Origin: Woeseiaceae bacterium
Lineage (GTDB): Bacteria > Pseudomonadota > Gammaproteobacteria > Steroidobacterales > Woeseiaceae
NCBI GenBank assembly: GCA_021773095.1
Contig: JAJFKR010000020.1
Location: forward strand, 186,001-250,000
Direction of reading: 5' to 3'
Length of the DNA stretch: 64,000 nt
Both the position numbers and the translations under genes were made by a program. Below the pieces are notes generated by a model. It ran no database searches, had not been told where the DNA came from, and was given only the letters and a program-made list of their open reading frames with translations. Positions 45,927-53,507 of the stretch are shown here, piece after piece (positions within the stretch are counted from its first letter, which is position 1; every line of letters begins with the position of its first letter).

Positions 45927-47042
45927 GTGACGACCCGCTGGAAACTCGGCCGAAAGAGATTTGAATTGAAAATCGTATTTCTCGTAAAGCGTTTCTATAC
46001 GAATAAAGATCTGATCGACGATCAGTTCGGTCGTCTTTTCTATTTCCCATCGATTCTTGCGGAAATGGGTCATGAGTGCGTTGTCTTCGCACTGGATTCC
46101 AGGAACAAAGCTGAATTGAGTGTCCGCGAGAATAACGTTCAGTACTACACAATACCTGTGCAGTCTTTCTGGCGTTTGCCCTTAATGCGCGAGCTCATTG
46201 GAAAACTATGCAGGTCCAAGGCGGACGTCGTGTTCTCGAGTGGCGATAGCTACATAGGTTACCTGGGCCTGCAACTGTCGAAGCGATTATCCGCGAAAGC
46301 CTTGTTCGACATTTATGACGATTATTCTCATTTCGGCACCAATAAACTTCCATTCATGCGAACACTCCTCAGAAAAGCTGTGCGTAAGAGCGACCTGGTA
46401 GTTTGTGCGAGTAAATCCATACAGGAAAAATACCGCGTCAAGCAAGAGAATACTTTGCTTGTTCAAAACGGCGTTGACAACAAAGTATTCAGGCCTCAAG
46501 AAAAGCGAATCGCCAGAGAAAGATCAGGCATCAGTGGTGGCGATATTGTTGTCGGTTATTTCGGAAGCATTCACAAACCAAGAGGTGTGGATGACCTCAT
46601 CGCAGCTATTGAGCGACTGAGGGCAAAAGGACAGGACATTAAGTTGCTTATGGCGGGGCGCGATTACGGCGACGTCAGCCTTGACCATCCTTGGATTGAA
46701 TATCGGGGCATGGTGAACCAATACGATGTGGTTGCATTAATAAATTCGTGTGACGTGGTGACCGTACCGTATAAAGACACCGACATTATCAGGATGACAA
46801 ATGCCTGCAAGCTGATGGAATATTTTGCATGTAGTGTTCCCGTGGTCGTTTCGGACGTCTCTGATTATGCGAGCTACTTTCCAGAGAGTTTTGCTTGTGT
46901 ATCAATACCGTCGGATCCTGCATCGCTTGCCGATGCAATAACAAACCAATTGGAAGCCAGGAAAGTGGTTGATGCGAGCTCGATTATCTCCTGGGAAAAA
47001 CTTACCGCGCGATTAGATACGCATATTCGGCAACTGTTCTAG
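45927..47042 (+). CDS. Family 4-like glycosyltransferase
   Basis: A GT-B glycosyltransferase, 371 residues from the GTG at 45927; a TTG at 45966 preceded by AAGAGA would give the shorter, more usual start LKIVFLVKRFY, and I cannot decide between them. VGYFGSIHKPRGVDDLIAAI near 208, LLMAGRD near 233 and the donor-site segment MTNACKLMEYFACSVPVVVS near 289-308 (with the usual E-x7-E replaced by K-L-M-E) are recognisable. The coding sequence looks more AT-rich than the core genes, as often seen for surface-glycan islands. It stands alone on the plus strand at the right end of the island. Confidence 0.85.
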   Translation: MTTRWKLGRKRFELKIVFLVKRFYTNKDLIDDQFGRLFYFPSILAEMGHECVVFALDSRNKAELSVRENNVQYYTIPVQSFWRLPLMRELIGKLCRSKADVVFSSGDSYIGYLGLQLSKRLSAKALFDIYDDYSHFGTNKLPFMRTLLRKAVRKSDLVVCASKSIQEKYRVKQENTLLVQNGVDNKVFRPQEKRIARERSGISGGDIVVGYFGSIHKPRGVDDLIAAIERLRAKGQDIKLLMAGRDYGDVSLDHPWIEYRGMVNQYDVVALINSCDVVTVPYKDTDIIRMTNACKLMEYFACSVPVVVSDVSDYASYFPESFACVSIPSDPASLADAITNQLEARKVVDASSIISWEKLTARLDTHIRQLF

Positions 47043-47058
47043 GATGCGGTGACACGTA

Positions 47059-48018
47059 CTAGGACAAAATTCGATCGATCTCGCACATCACGTCGGGCGT
47101 GAATTTATCAACAAAGTCCAGAGCCTTCATATTCTCGTGAACTTGCGCGACCCGACTGGCACCCGTCATGACGGTACTAACATTGGGATTCTGCAGACAC
47201 CACGCGATCGAAAACTGCGCAAGCGTCGCGCCCATTTCTTTGGCGATGGGTTCCAGCGCCGCCACCCTGGCTAAATTATGCTCATCGGTGAGCTGATCCT
47301 GCAACCAGCCGAACCCCTCAAGTGCGCCGCGGCTGTCAGCGGGAATGCCGTCTTTGTACTTGCCGGTCAGCAGACCCGACGCCAATGGGCTCCAGGTCGT
47401 GGATCCGATACGCTGCTCTTCATAGACGGTCTTGTACTCAGGTGCAAACCGGTGCCGCTGTAACAGATTGTAAACCGGCTGTTCGACAACCGGTTTGTGC
47501 AAGTGGTATCGCTCCGCAATGTTGATCGCGGTTACAATGTCTTCAGCCTCCCATTCTGACGTTCCCCAATACAACGCCTTGCCACGCTCGATGATATTGT
47601 GCATTGCCCAGACAGTCTCTTCGATCGGCGTTGTTGGATCCGCACGATGGCAAAACAACAAATCGACATAGTCCGTGTCGAGCCGCCGCAACGATCCATC
47701 AATCGCCTCTAGAAGGTACTTGCGATTCAAAGTGCTCTGCTCATTAGGCCCCTCGTGCAGACCCCAGAAAAGCTTCGTTGAAATAAGATAGCTACCGCGA
47801 CGCCAGCCAAGCTTTCTTAAGGCCGCGCCCATGATTTCCTCCGACTTGCCGGCCGCGTATGTTTCGGCATTGTCGAAAAAGTTAACACCAGCATCGTACG
47901 CGGCAGACATCATTTCCACCGTGGCATCGACCCCGGCCTGATTGTGAAATGTCACCCACGACCCGAACGACAATTCGCTGACCTGGATGCCCGCTTTACC
48001 CAGATGACGGTAATTCAT
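47059..48018 (-). CDS. Aldo/keto reductase
   Basis: A 319-residue TIM-barrel oxidoreductase using NADPH, of the group resembling YghZ and potassium-channel beta subunits. The tetrad is seen: Asp and Tyr in [19 protein letters not shown] near 41-59, Lys in SYLISTKLF near 80 and His in LLFCHRAD near 120. It removes reactive carbonyls or reduces a sugar aldehyde; the substrate is unknown. It overlaps the NrtS-like gene by 4 bases. Confidence 0.93.
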   Translation of the reverse strand: MNYRHLGKAGIQVSELSFGSWVTFHNQAGVDATVEMMSAAYDAGVNFFDNAETYAAGKSEEIMGAALRKLGWRRGSYLISTKLFWGLHEGPNEQSTLNRKYLLEAIDGSLRRLDTDYVDLLFCHRADPTTPIEETVWAMHNIIERGKALYWGTSEWEAEDIVTAINIAERYHLHKPVVEQPVYNLLQRHRFAPEYKTVYEEQRIGSTTWSPLASGLLTGKYKDGIPADSRGALEGFGWLQDQLTDEHNLARVAALEPIAKEMGATLAQFSIAWCLQNPNVSTVMTGASRVAQVHENMKALDFVDKFTPDVMCEIDRILS

Positions 48019-48236
48019 TCGGTGACCCTCGCGGCCTCGACACTTGCGTAGGTCGATACACTAAAAGGCACACAGTAGGTCAATAGAATCTTCCAATACA
48101 TCAATGGCAGGACTTCAGCAGCCAACAACACGTCGCCGTAATTAATTGCAGTCAATAAGGTGCCGACCACCACCCCCACTTTGACACTGCGCTTAAGAAT
48201 GTCCCGTCGACAGGCCAACTTGAACCATGCAATCAT
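48015..48236 (-). CDS. nrtS: NrtS-like nitrate/nitrite transport protein
   Basis: A 73-residue protein with two membrane helices ([20 protein letters not shown] and [20 protein letters not shown]) linked by a short loop, ending [11 protein letters not shown]. The INYGD and ILLTYCVP segments are features I associate with NrtS, a small two-helix nitrate/nitrite transporter that works as an oligomer. This would fit the nap operon elsewhere in the window by moving nitrate or nitrite, though the two loci are not adjacent. It is co-translated with the aldo/keto reductase downstream. Confidence 0.8.
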   Translation of the reverse strand: MIAWFKLACRRDILKRSVKVGVVVGTLLTAINYGDVLLAAEVLPLMYWKILLTYCVPFSVSTYASVEAARVTE

Positions 48237-48446
48237 TTCCGCTCTCCGAACACTCCGCGTTTCACTGGTAATGCGTCGATCTGATCTTCCTCTGTTGCCA
48301 AGTGCGTCAAGACCCGCATCAATCGCAAGAGTATAGCTACACTGTTGCCATGATGGCTCTAATTCGAGACTTTTGCCCTTGTTTCACGGAGGTTATGCCG
48401 TAAAATCGCCGACTGCATGACGACAGGACAGCCTAAGGGAGAAGTT

Positions 48447-48923
48447 ATGAAGAGTTGGGCCATTTATATAATAGCGGCGTTAGGATTCGTTATTTACGGG
48501 GTGGTAACGGATGTCGACCGGGATGGTTCCGGCGCAATCGTTGGCGAAGGATCCGTTGATGCATTTCAGCTTCGCATTGGAGACTGTTTTAACGATGCCA
48601 ATGTCGGCGCAGGCGAATACGAAATCAGCGATGTGCCGGGCGTTCCGTGCTCCGAGCCGCACGATAATGAAACCTACGCAGTATTTGATCTTGCGATCGA
48701 AAGCTACCCGGAGGGCGACGGTATTAGTCAGCTCGCGTTCGAATCGTGCGCTGAGCGCTTCGAGACGTTTGTTGGCAGAGACTACGAATCATCGACTCTG
48801 GACATCAATGTAATGTATCCGACGATCGAAGGTTGGGAGCATAGTGACCGCGAAGTCATCTGTGCAGTCTATGATGTGGATGCCAACAAGTTGATTGGCA
48901 GTGCGGCGGGACGTGGACTGTAG
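48447..48923 (+). CDS. Membrane-anchored septum-formation-domain-like protein
   Basis: A 158-residue protein with a single N-terminal helix (WAIYIIAALGFVIYGVV) and an exported domain containing four Cys residues (GDCFND, VPCSEPHDNETYAVF, FESCAERF and EVICAVYD) that could make two disulfides. The spacing and the CSEPHDNE segment resemble the Septum_form-type domain. AAGGGAGAAG directly before ATG 48447 decides the start; the frame runs ten codons further up. Function unknown; family assignment moderately sure. Confidence 0.72.
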   Translation: MKSWAIYIIAALGFVIYGVVTDVDRDGSGAIVGEGSVDAFQLRIGDCFNDANVGAGEYEISDVPGVPCSEPHDNETYAVFDLAIESYPEGDGISQLAFESCAERFETFVGRDYESSTLDINVMYPTIEGWEHSDREVICAVYDVDANKLIGSAAGRGL

Positions 48924-48934
48924 CAGGCACGGTC

Positions 48935-49308
48935 TTAATGCACATTTATGATGATTTTCCCGCGGGCGTGTCCTTTTTCTGAAAATCGTAGAGCATTCGG
49001 AACGTCACGTTGTCAGGCTTTATTGTAATTCCATTGTCGGCGCGAACGGTCACGTATTCGGCAAACGAGCCACTCCCGCCACCAAACACTTCGTCTCCCG
49101 GCTTGAATCGCTTAACACCTGATGCGACAGCCTCAACTGTTCCGGAAAAATCCACCCCCAAGCCTGCGTCACTGGGTGCTCCTATTCCGGAACCCAGCCG
49201 CAAGAAATAGGGCGAACCATGCATGTAGTGCCAGTCGAGTGGGTTTACCGAGGCCGCCTCAATCTTTACCAGCACCTCATCATCTGCTGGCGATTTTGTA
49301 ACGCAATT
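48935..49308 (-). pseudogene. Decayed zinc-type alcohol/quinone dehydrogenase
   Basis: Only two ends of a medium-chain dehydrogenase survive. Codons for ADDEVLVKIEAASVNPLDWH and on to KPDNVTF cover about 90 residues of the N-terminal GroES-like domain, but the first 30 or so residues are missing: the frame upstream ends at the stop codon of the neighbouring methyltransferase gene. After KPDNVTF the sequence jumps, in another frame, to ALRFSEKGHARGKIIINVH and a stop at 48935, which is the normal C-terminal end of such enzymes. The roughly 200-residue NAD-binding domain between is gone. This is an internal deletion plus 5' loss, not a small gene. Confidence 0.85.
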
Positions 49309-49944
49309 TCATAGACCACCTTCCTGACTTCGCCAGACGACCTCGATCATCTCGTCCAGACCCGCCTTCCTGAATTTCGGCGGGCCATTGTCGATGTCGT
49401 CATGGGCATGGACCCGCTCCAGATTGGGCCAGTAGGCAAGAACTTCGCGCGCCGGTATGGAGAATGGCGGGCCAGTCGCTATCGTGTCATCGTATTCCAG
49501 GCTGATGATCAGCTGCGCGGCGTTCGGGGTCAGCAACGATTTCGCGTGCTTAACGTAAGCTTTGCGCACTCCCGTCGGCATCGCGATAAGTGCGCCTCGA
49601 TCGTAATACGCGTCGAACGGCCCTTCGGTAAATTCGAAAAAGTCACCGCAATAAATCGTAATCGAGCGATCCTTCGCCACGTAGCCAGTCAGTGCTCCTT
49701 CAATCAATGAGTACGCGATCTTGTTCTCATCAAAAAACGCCTTAACAGCAATTTCCGACAACTCTATGCCAACCACCTCGTTTCCCTGATGCTCGAGCCA
49801 GATCAAGTCTACGGTCTTTCCACAAAGCGGCACCAGCACGCGCTTGCCGCATTCGGTCCAGTACTTATGAAGACTCAGGTTGCCTTCTGCCTCATGCCAG
49901 CCGATTTTTCCTTCGCGCCAACGCTTCAGCCACGGTTCCGTCAT
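49309..49944 (-). CDS. tpm: Thiopurine S-methyltransferase
   Basis: A 211-residue TPMT-type methyltransferase: WLKRWREGKIGWHEAEGN at the start, VLVPLCGKTVDLIWL near 35 as the SAM motif, GNEVVGIELSEIAVKAFF next and CGDFFEFTEGPFDAYYDRGA near 98 are all diagnostic. In bacteria these enzymes methylate selenium, tellurium and thiol compounds. Its stop codon forms the boundary of the decayed dehydrogenase remnant, suggesting that a deletion brought the two together. Confidence 0.93.
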   Translation of the reverse strand: MTEPWLKRWREGKIGWHEAEGNLSLHKYWTECGKRVLVPLCGKTVDLIWLEHQGNEVVGIELSEIAVKAFFDENKIAYSLIEGALTGYVAKDRSITIYCGDFFEFTEGPFDAYYDRGALIAMPTGVRKAYVKHAKSLLTPNAAQLIISLEYDDTIATGPPFSIPAREVLAYWPNLERVHAHDDIDNGPPKFRKAGLDEMIEVVWRSQEGGL

Positions 49945-50119
49945 TGTTTTTCACACCCCGTCATTGGTCGCAAAATATGCCTTACTTTGGATGATAATTC
50001 ACGCGCCACGACAAAAAGACAGCCAATTACTGGTATCCTCAGTACGTCCGGCACAGGTTGGACGATTCTTGGGAAATTTGCGCTCAGAATGACGTGCCAA
50101 CTACCTCGGAGCGGCATAT

Positions 50120-50602
50120 ATGTCTTCGTCGAATACTCACTCTGTATCAGTCCTCGGCTTGCTGCCGCTTCGCCTGTCCGTCGGTGTGGCATTCCTGGTC
50201 GCAGGACAGGCGAAGATAGCCGCAGGTAACTGGGGCGCAGCGTACGAGCCAGCCTTGTACGAATTCATATCCTCAAACCTCATTAACTCATTTTCCTTCT
50301 ATCGGCCTTTTCTTGAGTCCTTTGTCATCCCTCACGCCGGTAAGTTTGCCGTACTCGTGGCCTGGGGCGAACTTCTCGTCGGCATATCTATATTTCTTGG
50401 TTTGTTCACGCGCCTTGGCGCGGCAGTCGGCATATTCATGATATTGAATTACACCTTCGCGCTTGGCCTCGGCATCTGGGTGCCCAGTCTGGAATCTGTG
50501 TACTTCTGGTCGATGTTTACGTTTATGGTCTGTTCGGCTGGTCGGGGAATGGGTGTCGATCAGGTACTTCGCAGCCGTAGAAGAATCAGACTCTTCACGT
50601 AG
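50120..50602 (+). CDS. DoxX-family membrane protein
   Basis: A 160-residue protein with four hydrophobic segments. PLRLSVGVAFLVAGQAKIAA near 16, FAVLVAWGELLVGISIFLGL then FTRLGAAVGIFMILNYTFA are typical DoxX features. The role of the family in bacteria is poorly defined; some members are linked to thiol or sulfur metabolism. CGGAG lies 9 bases before the ATG. A short 18-base gap separates it from the convergent next gene. Confidence 0.87.
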   Translation: MSSSNTHSVSVLGLLPLRLSVGVAFLVAGQAKIAAGNWGAAYEPALYEFISSNLINSFSFYRPFLESFVIPHAGKFAVLVAWGELLVGISIFLGLFTRLGAAVGIFMILNYTFALGLGIWVPSLESVYFWSMFTFMVCSAGRGMGVDQVLRSRRRIRLFT

Positions 50603-50603
50603 C

Positions 50604-51191
50604 TTACGTGTCGGCTTTTCTCAATCTCTCAATCAAACGCTGCCGTTCGATCTCCGCGCTATCACCGTTTCCGTAGATGAATAATCCGGAAGAGTAGGTT
50701 GATCCGTAAGACATCACGACATTGGCAGTCTGTCCCAGCCCGACAAGAAAATCTTCGGAGGTCAATGAACTCAGCGGGTGAATAAATACACCCCAAAGAG
50801 TACCCTGCGCAACTGCGTATCGCGCATCGAGTGCAGAATCAAAGTTGGCCTGCATCATGCGCAGCAGGTTTTCTTCGTCCAGTTCGTCTGCAGGTCCTAT
50901 GGGCATAATGATGCGCATGCGATCCGCGGTGACGTCATAGACAACAGCCGCTTCAAGACCCTCTATGTGAAAAAACCACGTCGCGCCCTCGAGAACCGCT
51001 TCGTCGTCAACCCTGACGATTAATTCTGCAAGTCGTTCGGAGGTCATGCGTTGCTCGTATCGCCCGTCCGGGATTTCCCCACCCGGATCAGGGTCATTTT
51101 CCTGAGCAACGCTTGGTGGCATAGCGGTAATTCCCAGGAACGCCACTACTGATCCGGCACGCCCTGCAATCTTTCGAATGTTTATATCCAT
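50604..51191 (-). CDS. Secreted hypothetical protein, 195 residues
   Basis: ATG 51191 gives a signal peptide (basic NIRKIAGRAG, hydrophobic VVAFLGITA, cleavage after VAQ near 30). The frame stays open a further 70 codons but that part has no signal and overlaps the divergent promoter region. The mature domain alternates strands and helices (ERLAELIVRVDDEAVLEGAT, MRIIMPIG, LLRMMQANFDSALDARYAVA), a pattern reminiscent of the CesT/YbjN-type fold. That resemblance is by eye only. Convergent with the DoxX gene. Function unknown. Confidence 0.7.
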   Translation of the reverse strand: MDINIRKIAGRAGSVVAFLGITAMPPSVAQENDPDPGGEIPDGRYEQRMTSERLAELIVRVDDEAVLEGATWFFHIEGLEAAVVYDVTADRMRIIMPIGPADELDEENLLRMMQANFDSALDARYAVAQGTLWGVFIHPLSSLTSEDFLVGLGQTANVVMSYGSTYSSGLFIYGNGDSAEIERQRLIERLRKADT

Positions 51192-51432
51192 TACATGCAA
51201 CCTGACTATTTGAAAATTCAGCTTACCAGCACCGTCGGAACTTATCTGCAGGATATTATTACCGACCGTATTGAAGCGGATGGAAGCCGTTCTTTCAAAA
51301 AGAGCTGGGGTAACCCTCTCCAGATCGCATGCGTAGATTTGCGGATAGGTACGACTGGACTCGTTGCATAAACTGTAGCGGTATTTCTGTTTCTGTTTCA
51401 TTCAGAACGAGCCGCCACCGAGGAGACCGGAC

Positions 51433-52596
51433 GTGCCATTAACTTCACGGGAGCGTGTGCTTACCGCCATCCATCACGAGCAACCCGATCGTGTTCCGCT
51501 GGTCATCGGGGTTAGCAATGCCACCGGGATCAAGATGGAACCCTATAAGGGCATCAAGAACATCATCGGCGTAGTAGCGCCGGACAAATACATCTACGAC
51601 TGGCCTGAACTGGGAACGGCGGAGATCGACGAAGAGACAATGCGTCGGCTGCACGGTGATGTCCGTGGCGTAACGGATCTTGAACCCGAAGAGATACGAA
51701 AGTGGAATCAAGCGCGTGATCCGCACAGCGACTACATCGATTCCTGGGGCAGCGGACAGACTGAAATCAGCGAAGATGACTGGTTCCCCAGCGTGCATCC
51801 ACTTCCTGAGGCTCGAACAACAGACGATCTGGATGCTTATACGGGCTGGCCCGATATGAGCGATCCAACCCGTATTGCCCATGTACGCGACAACGCCAGC
51901 CGGCTGGCTGAAGAGAACCAGTTTGCAATCATGGCAACGCCCTGGCTCTTGTTTCCTTTTGAACGAGCGTATGCCATGCAGGGAATGGAAACCTTTCTCC
52001 TGAACATGGCCAGAGATCCGGCTTTCGCGCGCGCTCTGATGGAAAAAATTGCCGTGTATTGCAAGCAGTTGATGGGACGTTTTCTTGACGAACTTGGAGA
52101 CAACGTCGATATCATCAAGATCGGTGACGATCTGGGAACGCAGGAGAGCCTGATGATTTCACCGAAAATGTATCGAGAAATCCTCAAACCGATCCATGCC
52201 GATTTTATTAGTTACATCAAAGCCCGGACGAAGGCCAAAATTCTGTTTCACTCTGATGGCGACGTAGCTCCATTGATCGATGACTTCGTTGAGATTGGTG
52301 TCGATATTTTGAACCCCATACAAACTTCGGCGGGATCCATGTCCGACCTGCCTTCATTGAAGAAGCGACACGGCAAGAATATTGTTTTTTGTGGCGGCAT
52401 CGACACACATCGTATCCTCCCCTTTGGCAGCCCCGCAGAAGTGCGTCAGGAAGTGAAGCGTGTCATCGACATTCTTGGCCCGGGTGGCGGCTGTATGATT
52501 GGTGCTGTACACACAATGATGAACGACGTCCCTGCTGAAAATGTCCTAGCCATGGTTGATGCTGTCGAGGAATTCGGGGGTTACCCTCTTAATTGA
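51433..52596 (+). CDS. Uroporphyrinogen decarboxylase-family protein
   Basis: A 387-residue TIM-barrel protein of the URO-D superfamily, the branch that includes methyltransferases acting with corrinoid or methylated-compound partners rather than the haem enzyme itself. Evidence: the start LTSRERVLTAIHHEQPDRVP, then LFHSDGDVAPLIDDFVEIGV near 273-292 and the end VHTMMNDVPAENVLAM. The GTG start has GAGGAGA 6 bases upstream. No corrinoid protein is encoded next to it, and canonical HemE is normally shorter with a different N-terminus. Methyl donor unknown. Confidence 0.85.
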   Translation: MPLTSRERVLTAIHHEQPDRVPLVIGVSNATGIKMEPYKGIKNIIGVVAPDKYIYDWPELGTAEIDEETMRRLHGDVRGVTDLEPEEIRKWNQARDPHSDYIDSWGSGQTEISEDDWFPSVHPLPEARTTDDLDAYTGWPDMSDPTRIAHVRDNASRLAEENQFAIMATPWLLFPFERAYAMQGMETFLLNMARDPAFARALMEKIAVYCKQLMGRFLDELGDNVDIIKIGDDLGTQESLMISPKMYREILKPIHADFISYIKARTKAKILFHSDGDVAPLIDDFVEIGVDILNPIQTSAGSMSDLPSLKKRHGKNIVFCGGIDTHRILPFGSPAEVRQEVKRVIDILGPGGGCMIGAVHTMMNDVPAENVLAMVDAVEEFGGYPLN

Positions 52597-52651
52597 CGGA
52601 TCACGACTGGATTGATCGGGAAAATCCCAATGTGAAGGACCTTGACGAAAA

Positions 52652-52670
52652 TGGCGTGCCCGGAGAGATT
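52652..52670. repeat. Partial duplicate of the tRNA-Arg 3' end (att-like)
   Basis: Bases 52652-52670 match 52817-52835 (the last 19 bases of the tRNA-Arg gene including CCA) at 18 of 19 positions, in the same orientation, 165 bases apart. A copy of a tRNA 3' end just downstream of an intact tRNA gene is the usual scar of site-specific integration. No integrase or other element is left between them. Confidence 0.6.
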
Positions 52671-52784
52671 GATTCAGATCGCCTTGGGGCGATCTTCACC
52701 CCTTCAGGGCGCACTTCGTGCGTCTAAAACGCTCGCGCGTTTTTTCGAACAGGAGTTCTCATCGGGGTCCGGGCACCCCAAAAA

Positions 52785-52811
52785 CAAAAAGGCCCCTGAA
52801 GGGACCTTTTG
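52785..52811 (-). terminator. Rho-independent terminator after tRNA-Arg
   Basis: Read on the minus strand, AAAAGGTCCC-TTCA-GGGGCC forms a stem (one G-T wobble) followed by TTTTTGTTTTT. It lies 6 bases past the 3' end of tRNA-Arg and would end the csrA/tRNA-Ser/tRNA-Arg transcript. Confidence 0.85.
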
Positions 52812-52816
52812 GTTTT

Positions 52817-52893
52817 TGGCGCGCCCGGAGAGATTCGAACTCCCGACCGCTCGGTTCGTAGCCGAGTACTCTATCCAGCTGAGCTACGGGCGC
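52817..52893 (-). tRNA. tRNA-Arg (ACG)
   Basis: A 77-base cloverleaf including encoded CCA. The acceptor stem GCGCCCG pairs with CGGGCGC, the D-arm reads TAGCTCAGCTGGATAGAG, the anticodon loop sits in CTCGGCTACGAACCGAG with anticodon ACG, and the T-arm contains GTTCGAATC. The A at position 34 is expected to be edited to inosine by TadA to read CGN codons. It is the last gene of the csrA/tRNA-Ser/tRNA-Arg run. Confidence 0.97.
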
Positions 52894-52930
52894 GTTGTTC
52901 ATTTTCGCGGCCTGGGGCCGCTCGTACAGT

Positions 52931-52953
52931 TCGCGCGCAGGGCGCGCTCCTAC
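52931..52953 (-). repeat. REP-like palindromic element, copy 1
   Basis: On the minus strand it reads GTAGGAGCGCGCC followed by CTGCGCGCGA: a GTAG head and a GC-rich imperfect palindrome (GCGCGC arms), as in REP sequences mobilised by RAYT transposases. Copies 2 and 3 (56694-56716, 63290-63312) differ only in the 2-3 loop bases. This copy lies 12 bases after the 3' end of tRNA-Ser. Confidence 0.8.
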
Positions 52954-52964
52954 AATCGTAAATT

Positions 52965-53055
52965 TGGCGGAGAGAGAGGGATTCGAACCCTCGAAGGGGT
53001 ATTAGCCCTTACTCCCTTAGCAGGGGAGCGCTTTCGACCACTCAGCCATCTCTCC
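52965..53055 (-). tRNA. tRNA-Ser (GCU)
   Basis: A 91-base class II tRNA with encoded CCA. The acceptor arm GGAGAGA pairs with TCTCTCC, the anticodon loop lies in CTCCCCTGCTAAGGGAG (anticodon GCT on the DNA) and a long variable arm follows, as required for Ser. It lies 84 bases downstream of csrA and upstream of tRNA-Arg, the usual gammaproteobacterial order. Confidence 0.97.
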
Positions 53056-53139
53056 GAGTTCCGGGACTAACTGGTTGGCAACCCCGAAAAGCCGCACATA
53101 GTACTGTCAGTAATGGGCCAGGTAAAGCGGAATTCGCGC

Positions 53140-53352
53140 TTATTCTGACTTATTGTCGTCCGCTGGAGCCGCCCCGCTTTCGCCGGTCTTCTCGCTCTGA
53201 ATTCGTTCGTAAATCTCTTCCCGGTGAACGGCTACGTCTTTCGGCGCATTGATCCCGATTCGGACCTGATTTCCTTTGACCCCGAGTACAGTGATCGTTA
53301 CATCGCTCCCGATCATTACCGTCTCGCCCGCTCTTCGCGTCAGAATCAGCAT
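53140..53352 (-). CDS. csrA: Carbon storage regulator CsrA
   Basis: A 70-residue RNA-binding dimer that represses or stabilises target mRNAs by binding GGA motifs in their leaders. [20 protein letters not shown] with Arg/Leu-rich strand 1, [14 protein letters not shown] in the middle and [11 protein letters not shown] at the end are the full family signature. The C-terminal 15 residues are a variable acidic tail. It sits between alaS and tRNA-Ser on the minus strand, as in many gammaproteobacteria. Confidence 0.98.
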   Translation of the reverse strand: MLILTRRAGETVMIGSDVTITVLGVKGNQVRIGINAPKDVAVHREEIYERIQSEKTGESGAAPADDNKSE

Positions 53353-53507
53353 GACTTCCTCTCCTGCCTGACGGGGCTTGAGGCCCCGTTCTTATGCGCG
53401 TGTTAATCCATAAACTGTTGTAATACTAGCCGATTTTTGAGGTGCTTGTCCTTCGCAGCAGCGAAAACCGTGAAAATTTGCGCTTGTGGAGAATTCCGAC
53501 CGCTGGA

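Larger units (their letters stand above)
52597..52816. other. Gene-free region with hairpins next to tRNA-Arg
   Basis: A 220-base stretch between the URO-D-family gene and the tRNA-Arg gene. It holds a partial copy of the tRNA-Arg 3' end (52652-52670), a perfect 8-bp inverted repeat AGATCGCC/GGCGATCT around TTGG (52676-52695), a 5-bp CGCAC/GTGCG hairpin (52710-52722) and the terminator described separately. An open frame crosses this region and the tRNAs but is not credible as a gene. Confidence 0.7.

Noticed and set aside
30239..47042. Complete Wzx/Wzy capsule locus
   Set aside because: A flippase and glycosyltransferases are present, but I see no Wzy polymerase, Wza/Wzc export proteins or ABC capsule exporter in the window.
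48946..49275. A 109-residue gene (GroES-like domain protein)
   Set aside because: Both ends show it is a remnant of a deleted alcohol dehydrogenase, so it is listed as a pseudogene.
52710..52722. 5-bp CGCAC/GTGCG hairpin as a terminator
   Set aside because: Short stem with no T-run directly after it; the strong terminator at 52785-52811 explains the transcript end better.
52642..53070. Plus-strand open frame of about 140 codons
   Set aside because: It runs through two minus-strand tRNA genes, a terminator and a REP element; coding is not credible.
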